64,000 nucleotides of DNA, from assembly GCF_023515995.1 (NCBI RefSeq), contig NZ_CP097320.1, forward strand, positions 3,286,001 to 3,350,000, given 5' to 3'. Source of the stretch: Candidatus Mycobacterium methanotrophicum (GTDB lineage Bacteria > Actinomycetota > Actinomycetes > Mycobacteriales > Mycobacteriaceae). The position numbers were made by a program, and so were the translations under genes. Positions 10,319-19,749 of the stretch are shown in pieces. Below the pieces are notes generated by a model. The model had not been told where the DNA came from, did not search any database, and saw nothing but the letters and a program-made list of their open reading frames with translations. How positions within the stretch are numbered: position 1 is the stretch's first letter; every line of letters begins with the position of its first letter.

Positions 10319-11835
10319 TTCGGTACCGCCAACTCTGCTGGGCTCATATCGGTCGGAAGGGTGTCGTGGCGCACCAGCGCGTCGGCGCGCGAGAGGGCTG
10401 GGCCCGGTGCCAGCAGCCGCAGGGCCACCCAAGGCGCGGGGCTCGGCTGCGATGTCAATCCGAGCGCCGAGCGGGCATCGCGTGAGTTGTCGACACCGAA
10501 CCGGACACCGGAACTCGAGAGCCACCATAGTGATTCTGACGTGGCCGACCCTGGGTCATTGCCGGTGACGGAGACGAAGTTTGCGTAGTTGGGTCCGAAA
10601 AATACTCGATCGGCTTCCCGGCCGGAAGTGTCGGCCTTCACCAGCGAGACCACTTTTTGGGTGTCGCTGGCCGACACCGGGATCGTCGGCCCGGAGATCA
10701 CCTGGGTACGGGCCCGCTCTTCGCCGGCGGTTTTCTCCCACCACCAGCAGGTCGCCGGGTTGTCGCGGATGTCCTGCACCTGCAGCGGCCCGTCCGGATA
10801 GGCCGACAAATCCAACCCGGTGACCACCGGCATCTTCGCCAGTGACGCCGGCGCCACCACCACCGGCGCATTGCCCGACGGGGTACCGGCATTCTGCAGG
10901 ATCTGGGCGACGACCGGCGTCACGGTCTGCACACCGTCGGCCAGCACCACCGAATATTGTTGTGGCCCACTGATTTGCGGTGTCACGATCACGGTTCCCA
11001 CCGGTCCGGGTGCACCGGCGAAGCCGGCCGGCTTACCGGCGTTTGGCACCTTGGGTACCGAGAGCGCGGGACCCACCGGCAGGGAGTCGTACAGTGCCCG
11101 GCTCATCGGCCGCGCCTCGTTGACGTTCTCCGGGGTCAGACCCAGCGGCAGCAACACTGCCCGGTTCGACGCATCGATGCGCGATCGGCGTCCCTGCCGG
11201 ATCACCCAGGCGTCCTTGTCGTAACGCAGCACCACCGCGTCAGACCCGCTCAGCACGTGCCGGTGACTCGACAGGTCCGGCGTTCCGTCGATCACGGTGA
11301 CGGTCACCGATGACGGTGCTCCCACCCCGGCCGCCGACGTCACCGAGTCGCACACCAGCCACGACGACGACGCGGGGCTGGTTGGCGAGAAGTCCGACGG
11401 CGCCCCGGGGATACCGACAAGCGGCCCGTGCGGCTGCTCGGCGATCTGACCGGACCGCACCTTGTGCGGGTTATCCGGCCGGCCGGCGATCAGCCGGGCA
11501 GATGCCAAGTTCAGCGCTGGATAGAGCTTGTCCCCCACCTTGACGTAAAGCGCGCCGGAATCGCGGTCGGCGATGATCGGCGACTCGTTGAGCTGCCCCG
11601 ACGGGTTGATGAACGACCACAGCAGCGCGCCCAGGCAAATCACCGCGGCCGCCGACACCGACGCCACCACCGCCAGCGTCTGGCGCCGGCCGGGTTCGAT
11701 TTCCATCCGGACTCGCCAGCGGGTCAACGCCATGGCGGTGCGGCGTGCCAAGAACTGGTAACCAGTTACCTGGGTCCGGGTGGAGAGTCCGAGGCCGTAA
11801 CCCGAACCCCGCTGCCCGCCGTTCGAATCAGCCAC
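10315..11835 (-). CDS. eccB5: Type VII secretion membrane protein EccB5 (ESX-5)
   Basis: 506 residues, the same length as the M. tuberculosis protein. A cytoplasmic N-terminus (STRTQVTGYQFLARRTAMAL is a family hallmark) leads to a single membrane segment (about residues 54-74) and a long periplasmic domain with Gly/Pro-rich repeats. EccB forms part of the ESX membrane complex with EccC, EccD and EccE. First gene of the eccB5-eccC5 pair, divergent from malQ as in M. tuberculosis. The remaining ESX-5 genes (esx pair, espG5, eccD5, mycP5, eccE5, eccA5) are not in the window. Confidence 0.97.
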   Translation of the reverse strand: MADSNGGQRGSGYGLGLSTRTQVTGYQFLARRTAMALTRWRVRMEIEPGRRQTLAVVASVSAAAVICLGALLWSFINPSGQLNESPIIADRDSGALYVKVGDKLYPALNLASARLIAGRPDNPHKVRSGQIAEQPHGPLVGIPGAPSDFSPTSPASSSWLVCDSVTSAAGVGAPSSVTVTVIDGTPDLSSHRHVLSGSDAVVLRYDKDAWVIRQGRRSRIDASNRAVLLPLGLTPENVNEARPMSRALYDSLPVGPALSVPKVPNAGKPAGFAGAPGPVGTVIVTPQISGPQQYSVVLADGVQTVTPVVAQILQNAGTPSGNAPVVVAPASLAKMPVVTGLDLSAYPDGPLQVQDIRDNPATCWWWEKTAGEERARTQVISGPTIPVSASDTQKVVSLVKADTSGREADRVFFGPNYANFVSVTGNDPGSATSESLWWLSSSGVRFGVDNSRDARSALGLTSQPSPAPWVALRLLAPGPALSRADALVRHDTLPTDMSPAELAVPK

Positions 11836-12166
11836 GGTTGATCACGCTCCAAACCGACAGAAGGGCTGAACGCCGCATAGGCCCACGATTCACCGGATTA
11901 ACCGTAGGGCACCCTGGGCCACCTCGCCACGCGAGCGTGTGGGCGCCGGGCTGGTCAGCGGCCGCGCCGGGAGTGGTCTGCACCACAGTGCTGTCACCTG
12001 CCATCAAGTAGTGAGGAAATCGAACGAAATCTTCACTGCGCATCGTACGGCGAAGAGCAAACTCAGACCTGTTAAAAAATTGCCGTGAGGTGAACACTCG
12101 GGTCGCATTCCGGCCCTCCGATTGAGCAAGATGGCGGGATGACGCGCCCAGGAAGCGATGACGCAC
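11836..12166. promoter_or_regulatory. Divergent promoter region eccB5 / malQ
   Basis: About 330 bp between divergent starts, holding promoters for both genes by position. An AT-rich patch near 12070 (gttaaaaaattg) is the best place for a -10 region, but no confident -35/-10 pair could be assigned. Confidence 0.45.
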
Positions 12167-14317
12167 ATGACTGAGCTCGCGCCCTCGTTGGTCGAACTCT
12201 CCAGGCGCTTTGGCATCGCCACCGACTATGAGGACTGGAGCGGTCGCCGGACCGGCGTCCCGGAAAGCACCCTGCTGGCCGTCCTCGCCGCGCTCGGCGT
12301 GGCCGCCGGCACCGAGGCGCAGCGCAACGCAGCGCTGACCGCACACGATCGCGCGTACTGGTCGCGGTCGCTGCCACCCACCACGGTCGGACGTGCCGGT
12401 ACCCAGACGCCGTTCTGGGCGCATGTGACCCACGGCCGCCCCGCCGACGTGTGGGTGCAGCTCGAGAACGGGACCGTGCGAGCCGACATACGTCAGGTCG
12501 ACAACTTCGCCGAGCCGTTTGAGCTGGACGGGCGCTTGGTCGGTGAGGCCAGCTTCGTGCTGCCCGGCGATCTGCCGCTCGGTTACCACCGGGTGCATCT
12601 GCGTTCCGGGGACACCGAGGCCAGTGCGGCGCTGATCGTGACACCGGGCTGGCTGGGAGTACCGGACCGGCTGGGCGGTCGTCGGGCGTGGGGGCTGGCC
12701 ACCCAGTTGTATAGTGTCCGGTCCCGACAGTCCTGGGGCGTCGGTGACCTTACCGACCTCACCGAGCTTGCGGTGTGGTCGGCTTCCGCGTACGACGCCG
12801 GTTATGTGCTGGTCAACCCGCTGCATGCGGCCGCGCCGACCAGGCCGATGGAGCCGTCGCCATACCTGCCGACATCGCGGCGCTTCGTCAACCCCCTTTA
12901 TCTGCGTGTCGAGGCCATCCCGGAGTTCGCCTACCTGCGTAAACGTCGCCGGGTATGGCGGTTGCGCGACGAGGTGCAGCGTCACGCCAAGATGGTCGAC
13001 GCCATTGACCGCGACACCGCTTGGGCGGCCAAGCGGACGGCTTTGCAGCTGGTTTATCGGGTTCCGCGCACGGCGGGCCGCGAACTGGCGTATGGCGCTT
13101 TCTGCGCCCGAGAAGGTGCTGCCCTCGACGACTTCGCCACCTGGTGCGCGCTGGCAGAGGAATGCGGCAGCGACTGGCATCAGTGGCCGGAATCGCTGCA
13201 GCATCCCGATGCCGACGGTGTCGCCGAGTTCGTCGCCGAGCATGCGAAGGCGGTGGACTTCCACCGCTGGTTGCAATGGCAGCTCGACGAGCAACTCGGG
13301 GCCGCCCAATCGCAGGCAGTGGCGGCCGGAATGGCGCTGGGCGTCATGCACGATCTCGCCGTCGGCGTACACCCCAACGGGGCCGACGCCTGGGCGTTAC
13401 AGGATGTATTGGCGGTGGGGGTGACCGCGGGTGCGCCGCCGGATGAGTTCAACCAACTAGGCCAGGACTGGTCGCAGCCGCCGTGGCGCCCGGATCGGCT
13501 CGAAGAGCAGGAGTATCAGCCGTTCCGCGCGCTGATTGGCAGTGCCCTGCGGCACGCCGGCGGGGTGCGTATCGACCACATCATCGGCCTGTTCCGACTG
13601 TGGTGGATTCCGCAGGGCCAAACGCCCACGCAAGGCACGTATGTGCGTTACGAGCACGAGGCGATGATCGGCATCGTCGCGCTGGAGGCGCACCGGGCCG
13701 CGGCTCTGGTGGTGGGCGAGGATCTCGGCACTGTCGAACCATGGGTTCGTGACTACCTGCGCGACCGCGGTGTGCTGGGTACGTCGGTGCTGTGGTTCGA
13801 GCTCGACCGCGACCGCGGTGGCGGCCCGCTGCCGGCCGAGCGCTGGCGAGAGTGCTGCCTGTCCTCGGTGACCACCCACGATCTGCCACCAACTGCCGGG
13901 TATCTGGGCGACGAGCATGTGCACCTGCGGGAATCGCTGGGCCTGCTGACGCGACCCGTCGCAGAGGAGCTCGCCGCCGCGAAAACCGAGCGCGCGGCGT
14001 GGATCGCCGAGCTGCGCCGCGTCGGCTTGCTGTCCGGGGAAGCCGACATCGAGGACACCATTCTGGCCCTGTATCAGTACCTGGGCCGAACGCCGTCGCG
14101 GCTGCTATGCGTCTCATTGACAGACGCGGTCGGAGACCGGCGGACTCAGAACCAGCCGGGCACGACCGACGAGTATCCGAATTGGCGAGTACCGCTGAGC
14201 GGCCCCGACGGTCAGCCGGTGCTGCTCGAGGACGTGTTCACCAACCCCAGGGCAATCGCGCTCGCCGATGCGATGCGCGCGCAGACGGCCGTCACTGGGA
14301 GCCGGACCACCTGTTAG
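12167..14317 (+). CDS. malQ: 4-alpha-glucanotransferase (amylomaltase, GH77)
   Basis: 716 residues. Transfers alpha-1,4-glucan segments between maltodextrins in glycogen and alpha-glucan metabolism. An N-terminal mycobacteria-type extension (TELAPSLVELSRRFGIATDY) precedes the GH77 barrel. Catalytic motifs are visible: GVRIDHIIGL (nucleophile Asp near 469), VVGEDLGTVEP (acid/base Glu near 517) and TTHDLPPTAGYL (transition-state Asp near 570). I chose the second ATG because it matches the family start and follows CCAGGAAGCG; the ATG 9 bp upstream is the alternative. Position next to eccB5 matches M. tuberculosis Rv1781c. Confidence 0.96.
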   Translation: MTELAPSLVELSRRFGIATDYEDWSGRRTGVPESTLLAVLAALGVAAGTEAQRNAALTAHDRAYWSRSLPPTTVGRAGTQTPFWAHVTHGRPADVWVQLENGTVRADIRQVDNFAEPFELDGRLVGEASFVLPGDLPLGYHRVHLRSGDTEASAALIVTPGWLGVPDRLGGRRAWGLATQLYSVRSRQSWGVGDLTDLTELAVWSASAYDAGYVLVNPLHAAAPTRPMEPSPYLPTSRRFVNPLYLRVEAIPEFAYLRKRRRVWRLRDEVQRHAKMVDAIDRDTAWAAKRTALQLVYRVPRTAGRELAYGAFCAREGAALDDFATWCALAEECGSDWHQWPESLQHPDADGVAEFVAEHAKAVDFHRWLQWQLDEQLGAAQSQAVAAGMALGVMHDLAVGVHPNGADAWALQDVLAVGVTAGAPPDEFNQLGQDWSQPPWRPDRLEEQEYQPFRALIGSALRHAGGVRIDHIIGLFRLWWIPQGQTPTQGTYVRYEHEAMIGIVALEAHRAAALVVGEDLGTVEPWVRDYLRDRGVLGTSVLWFELDRDRGGGPLPAERWRECCLSSVTTHDLPPTAGYLGDEHVHLRESLGLLTRPVAEELAAAKTERAAWIAELRRVGLLSGEADIEDTILALYQYLGRTPSRLLCVSLTDAVGDRRTQNQPGTTDEYPNWRVPLSGPDGQPVLLEDVFTNPRAIALADAMRAQTAVTGSRTTC

Positions 14318-14330
14318 CTTTTCGAGTGCG

Positions 14331-15115
14331 ATGAGCGTCTTGAAGTTCGGTGTCGTTGCCCCGGTCGCCGCCGGGGTTACCGCAGACCCGGGGTGGATGG
14401 TGGCCTTCGCGCGTTATCTCGAGGCGTGCGGGTTTGGATCGATCATCGCCGTCGAACCCACCGTCATGGCCACCCGGTACGACAGCGTCTACCCGTATGA
14501 CCGCTCGGGACGGGTCGAATTGGCGGCCGACTGCCCGATCCCGACCCGCTTGACCTGCTGTCGTTTGTGGCCGGCCATACCGCCCGGCTCGGGTTGGCCA
14601 CCGGAGTTCTGGTGCTGCCCAACCATCATCCGGTTCTGCTGGCCAAACGCGCGGCGACGGTCGATGCGCTGTCCGGCGGGCGGCTTCGGCTGTGCGTCGG
14701 CGTCGGCTGGCTACGGGAAGAGATGGAGCATGCGGCACCGAATTCGCAACTCGAGGGCGCCGCAGCAACGAGCAGTTGGCGGCGTACGGGCGCTCTGGGA
14801 CGACCGCCGAGAGGGCGTCACCCATCATGGCGAGTTCTTTCAGTTCGATGGCGTGGTCTGTAGTCCCAAATCTGTTGCTGGACGGCACCTTCCGATTCAC
14901 ATCGGTTGCCACAGCAAAGCAGCTGCTCGACGGGCCGGGCGCTTTGGCGACGGCTTCCAGCCCTTGGGCGTGACCGGGGCGCAGTTGGACGACCTGCTGA
15001 CGCTGATGCATGACGTGGCAGCAGCTGCCGGACGCAGTCCGGCGGATATCGAAGTATCGCTGGGACATTCAGCGACCAAGATCGACGCCGAACGCGCCGG
15101 TGCTCCTTTGACCTT
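14331..15115 (+). pseudogene. LLM-class F420-dependent oxidoreductase, frameshifted
   Basis: Begins 13 bp after malQ with MSVLKFGVVAPVAAGVTADP. After residue ~65 the frame is lost and the homologous sequence continues in another frame as LSFVAGHTARLGLATGVLVL and VDALSGGRLRLCVGVGW, then in a third frame as VRALWDDRREGVTHHGEFF, HLPIHIGCHSKAAARRAGRF and PADIEVSLGH. The reading frame then runs into a 15-bp tandem duplication and ends without the usual C-terminus. At least two frameshifts plus a truncated end. The intact family binds F420 in a TIM barrel. Confidence 0.85.
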
Positions 15116-15122
15116 TGCGCTC

Positions 15123-15152
15123 GTGGTGATCAGAATCGTGGTGATCAGAATC
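15123..15152. repeat. Two perfect copies of a 15-bp direct repeat
   Basis: The unit GTGGTGATCAGAATC occurs twice in direct succession at 15123-15137 and 15138-15152, at the broken end of the LLM oxidoreductase pseudogene. Probably a slippage duplication. Confidence 0.9.
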
Positions 15153-15178
15153 GAGCCCAAGTCGCGCAGGAGGTGTCC

Positions 15179-16588
15179 TCAGTCCGTCTTCGGTAGCGGA
15201 ATGCCTTCGCTGGTCGAGAATTCCGCGTCGCTTTGGGTGGACAGTCCCAGCGACACCAGAGTCCGGGGGAAAAAGACGTCGGTCAGGTAGGCCAATGCAA
15301 CTGCCCAGCGGTTGACGCCTCGCGGAATCGCGTACAAGTGATACGCCCGGGTGACGAATTTCGCGGGGTAGCCGGACAGCGGAACTCCCAGCGGATTGGC
15401 TACGGCCTTATGGGGTCCAAGGTCGACCACCAACCCCAGGTTGCGGTGCTTGTATTGCCGCTTCTTCCCGTGCCCCAGACTGGCGGCCACGTTGTCGCCG
15501 AGCACTTTGCCTTGGCGAATCGCGTGCTGGGCGGTGGGCGGGGTGATCTTGCCGGGTTGCGTCACGTCGGGCACCGCGGCGGCATCGCCTGCCGCAAACA
15601 CGTCAGGATGGCCGGGCACCCCAAAATCGGTCTGCACCTTCAACCGGCCCTTCTCGGTCGGCAAGCCCAGCGTCTGAATGAGCGGAGCGGCGGTAACCCC
15701 GGTGACCCATGCGACAGTTCGAGTATCTATCCGCGAATCATCGCTTAGCACAACATGATCGGGATGGACCTCGTTGAGCGTCAGGCCTAAGCGGACATCG
15801 ACACCACGGCGCCGCAGCACCCGCATCGCACGAGCGCCCAACTTTTCGCCCACTTCGGGCATCACCTGCTCGGCAAGGTCGAGCAGCACGAATTTCACGT
15901 TGGACGCGTCAAAGCTCATTTGCTGGGCTGCGGCATCGGCCAGCGCACGAAGCTGTACGGCCAGTTCCGTACCGGAGTAGGACGCGCCCACCACCACAAT
16001 CGTGCGTCGCGCCCGCGCGAGCTGGGCGTCGTGCTCCAGGCAGGACAATTCCAACTGCTTCAGAACGTGGTCTCGCAGATAGAGCGCCTCGGCTGTCGAC
16101 TTCAAACCCCTTGCGTACTGGGCTAATCCAGGGATACTGAACAGGCGGGTGACCGAACCGGGCGTCAGCACCAACCGGTCCCACGTCAGCTCGCAAGAGC
16201 GCTGTTCCAGATCGGTGAACTGCAGCCGGTGCTGCTCGAGGTCAGCGCTGTCTACCCGACCGCGCACTTTGCGCACGCCGTTGAGCGTCCCCGCCAGCGG
16301 GATCGTCACGAATCGCGGATCGACGACGCCACCCGCCACGTCCGGCAGCAGCGGCGTGTACAGCATGTAGTCGACCGGCGAGATGATCGTGACGTCGACA
16401 TCTGATCTGCGTAATCGGCGGGCCAGTCGCCGTGCGCACTCGAAGCCGGTAAATCCGCTGCCTACGATCACCACCGACGTCACCGTTTCCACTGTAGCGA
16501 CGGACGGCGGGCAGAACCGGTCTGCCGCGGCGTTACGGGCCGCCACCGAAGCCGGGTCGTTGCGAGTCGACAGTCCGGAAACCGTCAC
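15179..16588 (-). CDS. NDH-2-like NAD(P)/FAD-dependent oxidoreductase
   Basis: Up to 469 residues. An FAD-binding dinucleotide fold (SVVIVGSGFTGFECARRLAR), a second NAD(P)H fold (RRTIVVVGASYSGTELAVQL) and a C-terminal FAD motif (GVPGHPDVFAAGDAAAVPDV) match type II NADH dehydrogenases and related pyridine nucleotide-disulfide oxidoreductases. The family transfers electrons from NADH to quinone at the membrane surface; the C-terminus here has the amphipathic and hydrophobic stretch used for membrane contact. The GTG at 16588 gives a ~45-residue leader not expected in the family; the GTG at the VETVTSVV segment is more likely the real start. No strong ribosome site decides it. Not the canonical Ndh or NdhA. 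Confidence 0.8.
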   Translation of the reverse strand: MTVSGLSTRNDPASVAARNAAADRFCPPSVATVETVTSVVIVGSGFTGFECARRLARRLRRSDVDVTIISPVDYMLYTPLLPDVAGGVVDPRFVTIPLAGTLNGVRKVRGRVDSADLEQHRLQFTDLEQRSCELTWDRLVLTPGSVTRLFSIPGLAQYARGLKSTAEALYLRDHVLKQLELSCLEHDAQLARARRTIVVVGASYSGTELAVQLRALADAAAQQMSFDASNVKFVLLDLAEQVMPEVGEKLGARAMRVLRRRGVDVRLGLTLNEVHPDHVVLSDDSRIDTRTVAWVTGVTAAPLIQTLGLPTEKGRLKVQTDFGVPGHPDVFAAGDAAAVPDVTQPGKITPPTAQHAIRQGKVLGDNVAASLGHGKKRQYKHRNLGLVVDLGPHKAVANPLGVPLSGYPAKFVTRAYHLYAIPRGVNRWAVALAYLTDVFFPRTLVSLGLSTQSDAEFSTSEGIPLPKTD

Positions 16589-16750
16589 CCGTCTACTGCT
16601 GGGCGCGCTGACTCGCGGTTCGATGCTTATCGCGAACTCAGCGAATCCGCTCGCGACCAGGCATGCTGTTCATGCGCGGCCCGTTGTCGGGTTTCGCGAC
16701 CCCGGCGGAGGAGTTGTTTTTTAGCTTCCCGATCCGGGTAGTCAACCGAA

Positions 16751-17059
16751 ATGGGAGACACCTCGCGCGACCCGAGCAACCACCACCGGACTACCCGCTC
16801 GCGTGCGGGCGAATCGCTGAAGAGCGGCGCGAAGTCGCCTGGCCTGTTCCTATTGGCCTCTGGCTTAGTGGCATTCGTGATTTGCTTGGCCAGCTTCGCC
16901 CACGCAGCGGTCGCTGTCGGAGTCGCCGGCGCCGTTATCGCTTTGTTTGCGACCGGCGCAGGCTTCGCGTGGCTGGGCATGGATTCCCGACGGGTCCGCC
17001 AAGACGAGCGAGAATGGAGCAACGCCCACCACAGTTGCGTCCAGGGGCATGGTGTATGA
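16751..17059 (+). CDS. UsfY-like small membrane protein
   Basis: 102 residues. The N-terminus MGDTSRDPSNHHRTTRSRAG resembles the conserved start of mycobacterial UsfY, the small protein encoded beside the sigF regulators. It is followed by two hydrophobic membrane segments (about 33-54 and 56-76) separated by a short turn, then a charged tail. UsfY function is unknown. Here it stands alone, next to an IS256 relic rather than sigF, so it may be a paralogue. No good ribosome site was identified. Confidence 0.55.
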   Translation: MGDTSRDPSNHHRTTRSRAGESLKSGAKSPGLFLLASGLVAFVICLASFAHAAVAVGVAGAVIALFATGAGFAWLGMDSRRVRQDEREWSNAHHSCVQGHGV

Positions 17060-17149
17060 GCTGGTAGGGCCGGTGGGCGTGTCGTAGCCCGGTAGAGGGC
17101 GGACATTCGCGTGATCCTTCCAACGATCAGCAAAGTCAATCGAAGGAGA

Positions 17150-17793
17150 CAACGCGATGACTTCACCCACTTTGTCGACGCCGAGCAGCTGCTGGCCGAT
17201 CAACTCGCCCGGGCCAGCCCGGACATGCTGCGCGGGCTGCTGTCGGTGTTCATCCACGCGTTGATGGGCGCGGAAGCCGACGCGGTCTGCGGGGCCGGCT
17301 ACCGCCAGCGCAGCGACGAGCGGTCCAATAGCCGCACCGGCTACCGCAACCCGTGATTTCGACACCCGCGCCGGCGCCATCGGCGTGGCCGTTCCCAAGC
17401 TGCGCCAGGGCAGCTATTTCCCGGACTGGCTGTTGGAGCGGCGCAAGCGCGCCGAGCGTGCCCTGACTAGCGTGGCGGCCACCTGCTACCTGTTGGGGGT
17501 CGGATGGAACGCCTCGTCGAATCCCTGGGTGTGACACGGCTTTCCAAGTCGCAGGTGTCGATCATGGCCTCAATCGGGAGCTGCGGCGGCGAACCGACAT
17601 CGTGGGCATCTTCCCCGACCGGGCATCGATCATCCGCCTCGTCGGTGCGGTGCTAGCTGAGCAACACGACGAATGGGTCGAAGGCCGCCGCTACCTCGGC
17701 CTCGACCTCCTCACCCGCGCCCGCGCAGCCGCGACCAGCACCGACCAACCCAGCCCCCAGCAAACCGACGACACCCCAGCCCTGACCACCTAG
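17150..17793 (+). pseudogene. IS256-family transposase relic 1 (internally deleted)
   Basis: N-terminal family sequence (FVDAEQLLADQLARASPDML, then MGAEADAVCGAGYRQRS) shifts frame at RTGYRN, continues as KLRQGSYFPDWLLERRKRAE, loses a few bases after YLLGVG, and then jumps directly to the extreme C-terminus ([34 protein letters not shown]). The catalytic DDE centre is deleted. The join lies at GCCTCAATCGG. The second relic at 57.8-58.8 kb shares the same two frame lesions in its N-terminal part. Confidence 0.88.
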
Positions 17794-17891
17794 ACTGCCC
17801 CACGAAGGGTCACGCGATCGAGCGAACTCTTACACCACTCCAGTGGGCATGACCCGCACCACGGCGTACAACAGCTCGCCGGGTTCATTGT

Positions 17892-19173
17892 TCAGCGCGA
17901 GGCGACGACGCGGACGTGTTCAAGTTGCGGGTCGACTGGATCGGGTAGCGGCATGCCGGCTTTTGCGCCCGACCGCAAATAAGCGATGGCGGCGTCGTTG
18001 AGCAGCTCGCCCGGAACCACCGCGGGAATTCCGGGTGGATACGGTGTGATCAGTTCTGCTGCAATGCGTCCCGACGCCCTATCGGCGGAGACGAGTTCGG
18101 TGGACCCGAAAAACGCGTCGCGCGGTAGCATGACGTTTTCCAGCTGCAATTCCTCGGGCGACGGCAGGTCGATTGCCGCTGGTGGGTCGAACGATTCGGT
18201 AGCTTTGCGCCAAGCCTCCAGCGCATGCAGTAAACGGTCGCCGGTATCTTGACCGTCGGCGAGCGACAATGTCGCCAAAATGCGGCGGTGGTCGGCCAAT
18301 CCGACGTCAACTCGGCAGTGCTGTCGCAGCCAGTCGCGCGCCTGATACCCCGACGTCCCGGTAGCCGAAACGTCGATCAAGACTTGCAGGCGGTCCAGGT
18401 CATGCGACGCCTCGGCGCCGAGAAGCTCGTCCTCGAGGACCTCAACGTCTGGGATCTGCTGGATGCGCTCGCGCAAGTTCTTGGCTAAATCCAATGCCGC
18501 ACTGAGTAATTCGTGGCCGTGCTCCACCATCTGCCGCCGCCAACCGTCCAGCGCGGCATAGATCATCACGTTAGGGCTAGTCGTCATCAACGATCAAGGG
18601 CTTGCCGCGTTCATGACAGATCTCGGCGATGCGCTTGAGGTCGGCGCAGGTGCCATACGGGCTTGGGCTGACGATCAACGCACCCGCGGCGTCGGGATAC
18701 TCATCCCATGCGCCGCTTACCCTCTCCGGTGAAGGAGGATGGGAAAAGTGGCGGCTGATATCCCAACGCGGCGTGATCCACCGCGGCTGGATGCCCGAAA
18801 AGATCAGCCCACCGACGATCGATTTCTGGCTGTCGCGCGGAAGGAGCAGGCCACCTTCTGAGGCACCGGCCACCGCCATCATCGCCGCCCGAACCGACAG
18901 CGAGCTGCCGCATGTCGAGAAGAATGCCGTCGATACCCCCACCGCGTCGGCCGTCAGCTTCTCGGCCTGGCTGAGATATTGCCCGCTTGAGCGCCAGTCG
19001 TCCAAGCCACCGCTGGCCAACACGTCCGCGCGGAATGGGTCGCGTCCCAGTGCCGCCAAGACCCGCTCGTCGGTCCCTCGTCCCTGGCGGTGTCCGGGTG
19101 GGCTGAATCCGTACCGATTCTGCTGGTGATAGTCGGCCAAAGCGGCTAGAAGGGGCGCTTTGCTCTGGTCCAT
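17892..19173 (-). pseudogene. Orn/Lys/Arg-type PLP decarboxylase with active-site deletion
   Basis: The 5' part (19173 downward, MDQSKAPLLAALADYHQQNR, GFSPPGHRQGRGTDERV, FFSTCGSSLSVRAAMMAV, KRIAEICHERGKPLIVDDD) matches aminotransferase-fold group III decarboxylases. It stops at 18577. The 3' part resumes in another frame with TTSPNVMIYAALDGWRRQM and runs to 17892 with the expected C-terminal domain (FDPPAAIDLPSPEELQLENV, ELITPYPPGIPAVVPGE). The segment between, which in the family holds the DEAWGAH strand and the PLP-binding lysine (HKxxxx), is missing. The gene cannot encode an active enzyme. Confidence 0.88.
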
Positions 19174-19223
19174 GGCTCAGGCATATCCTCCACGCAAGCG
19201 ATCAACCGGCCCGTCGGCGCGGA

Positions 19224-19652
19224 TCACTGCAGGGCAGCCAGGTTGCAAACGGACTCGTGCACATCGGACTTGATGATCCTGGCGACAAGCCGCCCGATCG
19301 GTCCGTTCAGCAGACCCCCTGCGAGATCAGCGGTCAGCTGAAACGTTGACCCCGGATGGTTGTCATCGACCGTCATCGCTACCGCGAGGCGAATCCCTCC
19401 GCGGCCGCGGCCGGATAGTTCGATCGCTTTGGGCTCTTCGTACCGGGTGACGGTCCAATGAATGACGTTGCGAAAACCCTTTACCTTGATGCGCGAGGAA
19501 ACCTGCGTTCCTTTGTCGATCTTGGACGGAACCGAACCACGCCAGCCTGCAAATATCGTCATCCATTCGCCGAACCGATTCAGATCGCATGCCAGCTTCC
19601 ATGCTGATTCCGGTGCCAGGTCCGATGACGTCGAAACATCTACTCGGGCCAC
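19224..19652 (-). CDS. SRPBCC family protein (Rv0910-like)
   Basis: 142 residues forming a START/Bet v1-type fold: VDVSTSSDLAPESAWKLACD, the conserved LNRFGEWMTIFAGWRGSVP, KGTQVSSRIKVKGFRNVIHW and a C-terminal helix (GPIGRLVARIIKSDVHESV). This layout matches M. tuberculosis Rv0910, described as the toxin of the Rv0909-Rv0910 pair. I could not find a small antitoxin gene of the Rv0909 type beside it, so a toxin role is not supported here; a ligand-binding role is equally possible. Confidence 0.75.
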   Translation of the reverse strand: MARVDVSTSSDLAPESAWKLACDLNRFGEWMTIFAGWRGSVPSKIDKGTQVSSRIKVKGFRNVIHWTVTRYEEPKAIELSGRGRGGIRLAVAMTVDDNHPGSTFQLTADLAGGLLNGPIGRLVARIIKSDVHESVCNLAALQ

Positions 19653-19749
19653 CCGGTGTCAATCTCCCTCCCTCCGACTAGAACACGGCTGAGTTCGCAT
19701 ACCCGGGCGCGACGGTGCGATAAACCCTGCATCTGAGGTCCAGCGGCGC

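Noticed and set aside
6128..10528. EccC5 starting at the upstream ATG (1466 residues)
   Set aside because: It would overlap eccB5 by over 200 bp and add a non-homologous leader; the GTG at 10318 matches the family and couples to the eccB5 stop.
11745..12011. Small plus-strand gene between eccB5 and malQ
   Set aside because: It is mostly antisense to eccB5, has no family features and overlaps the divergent promoter region.
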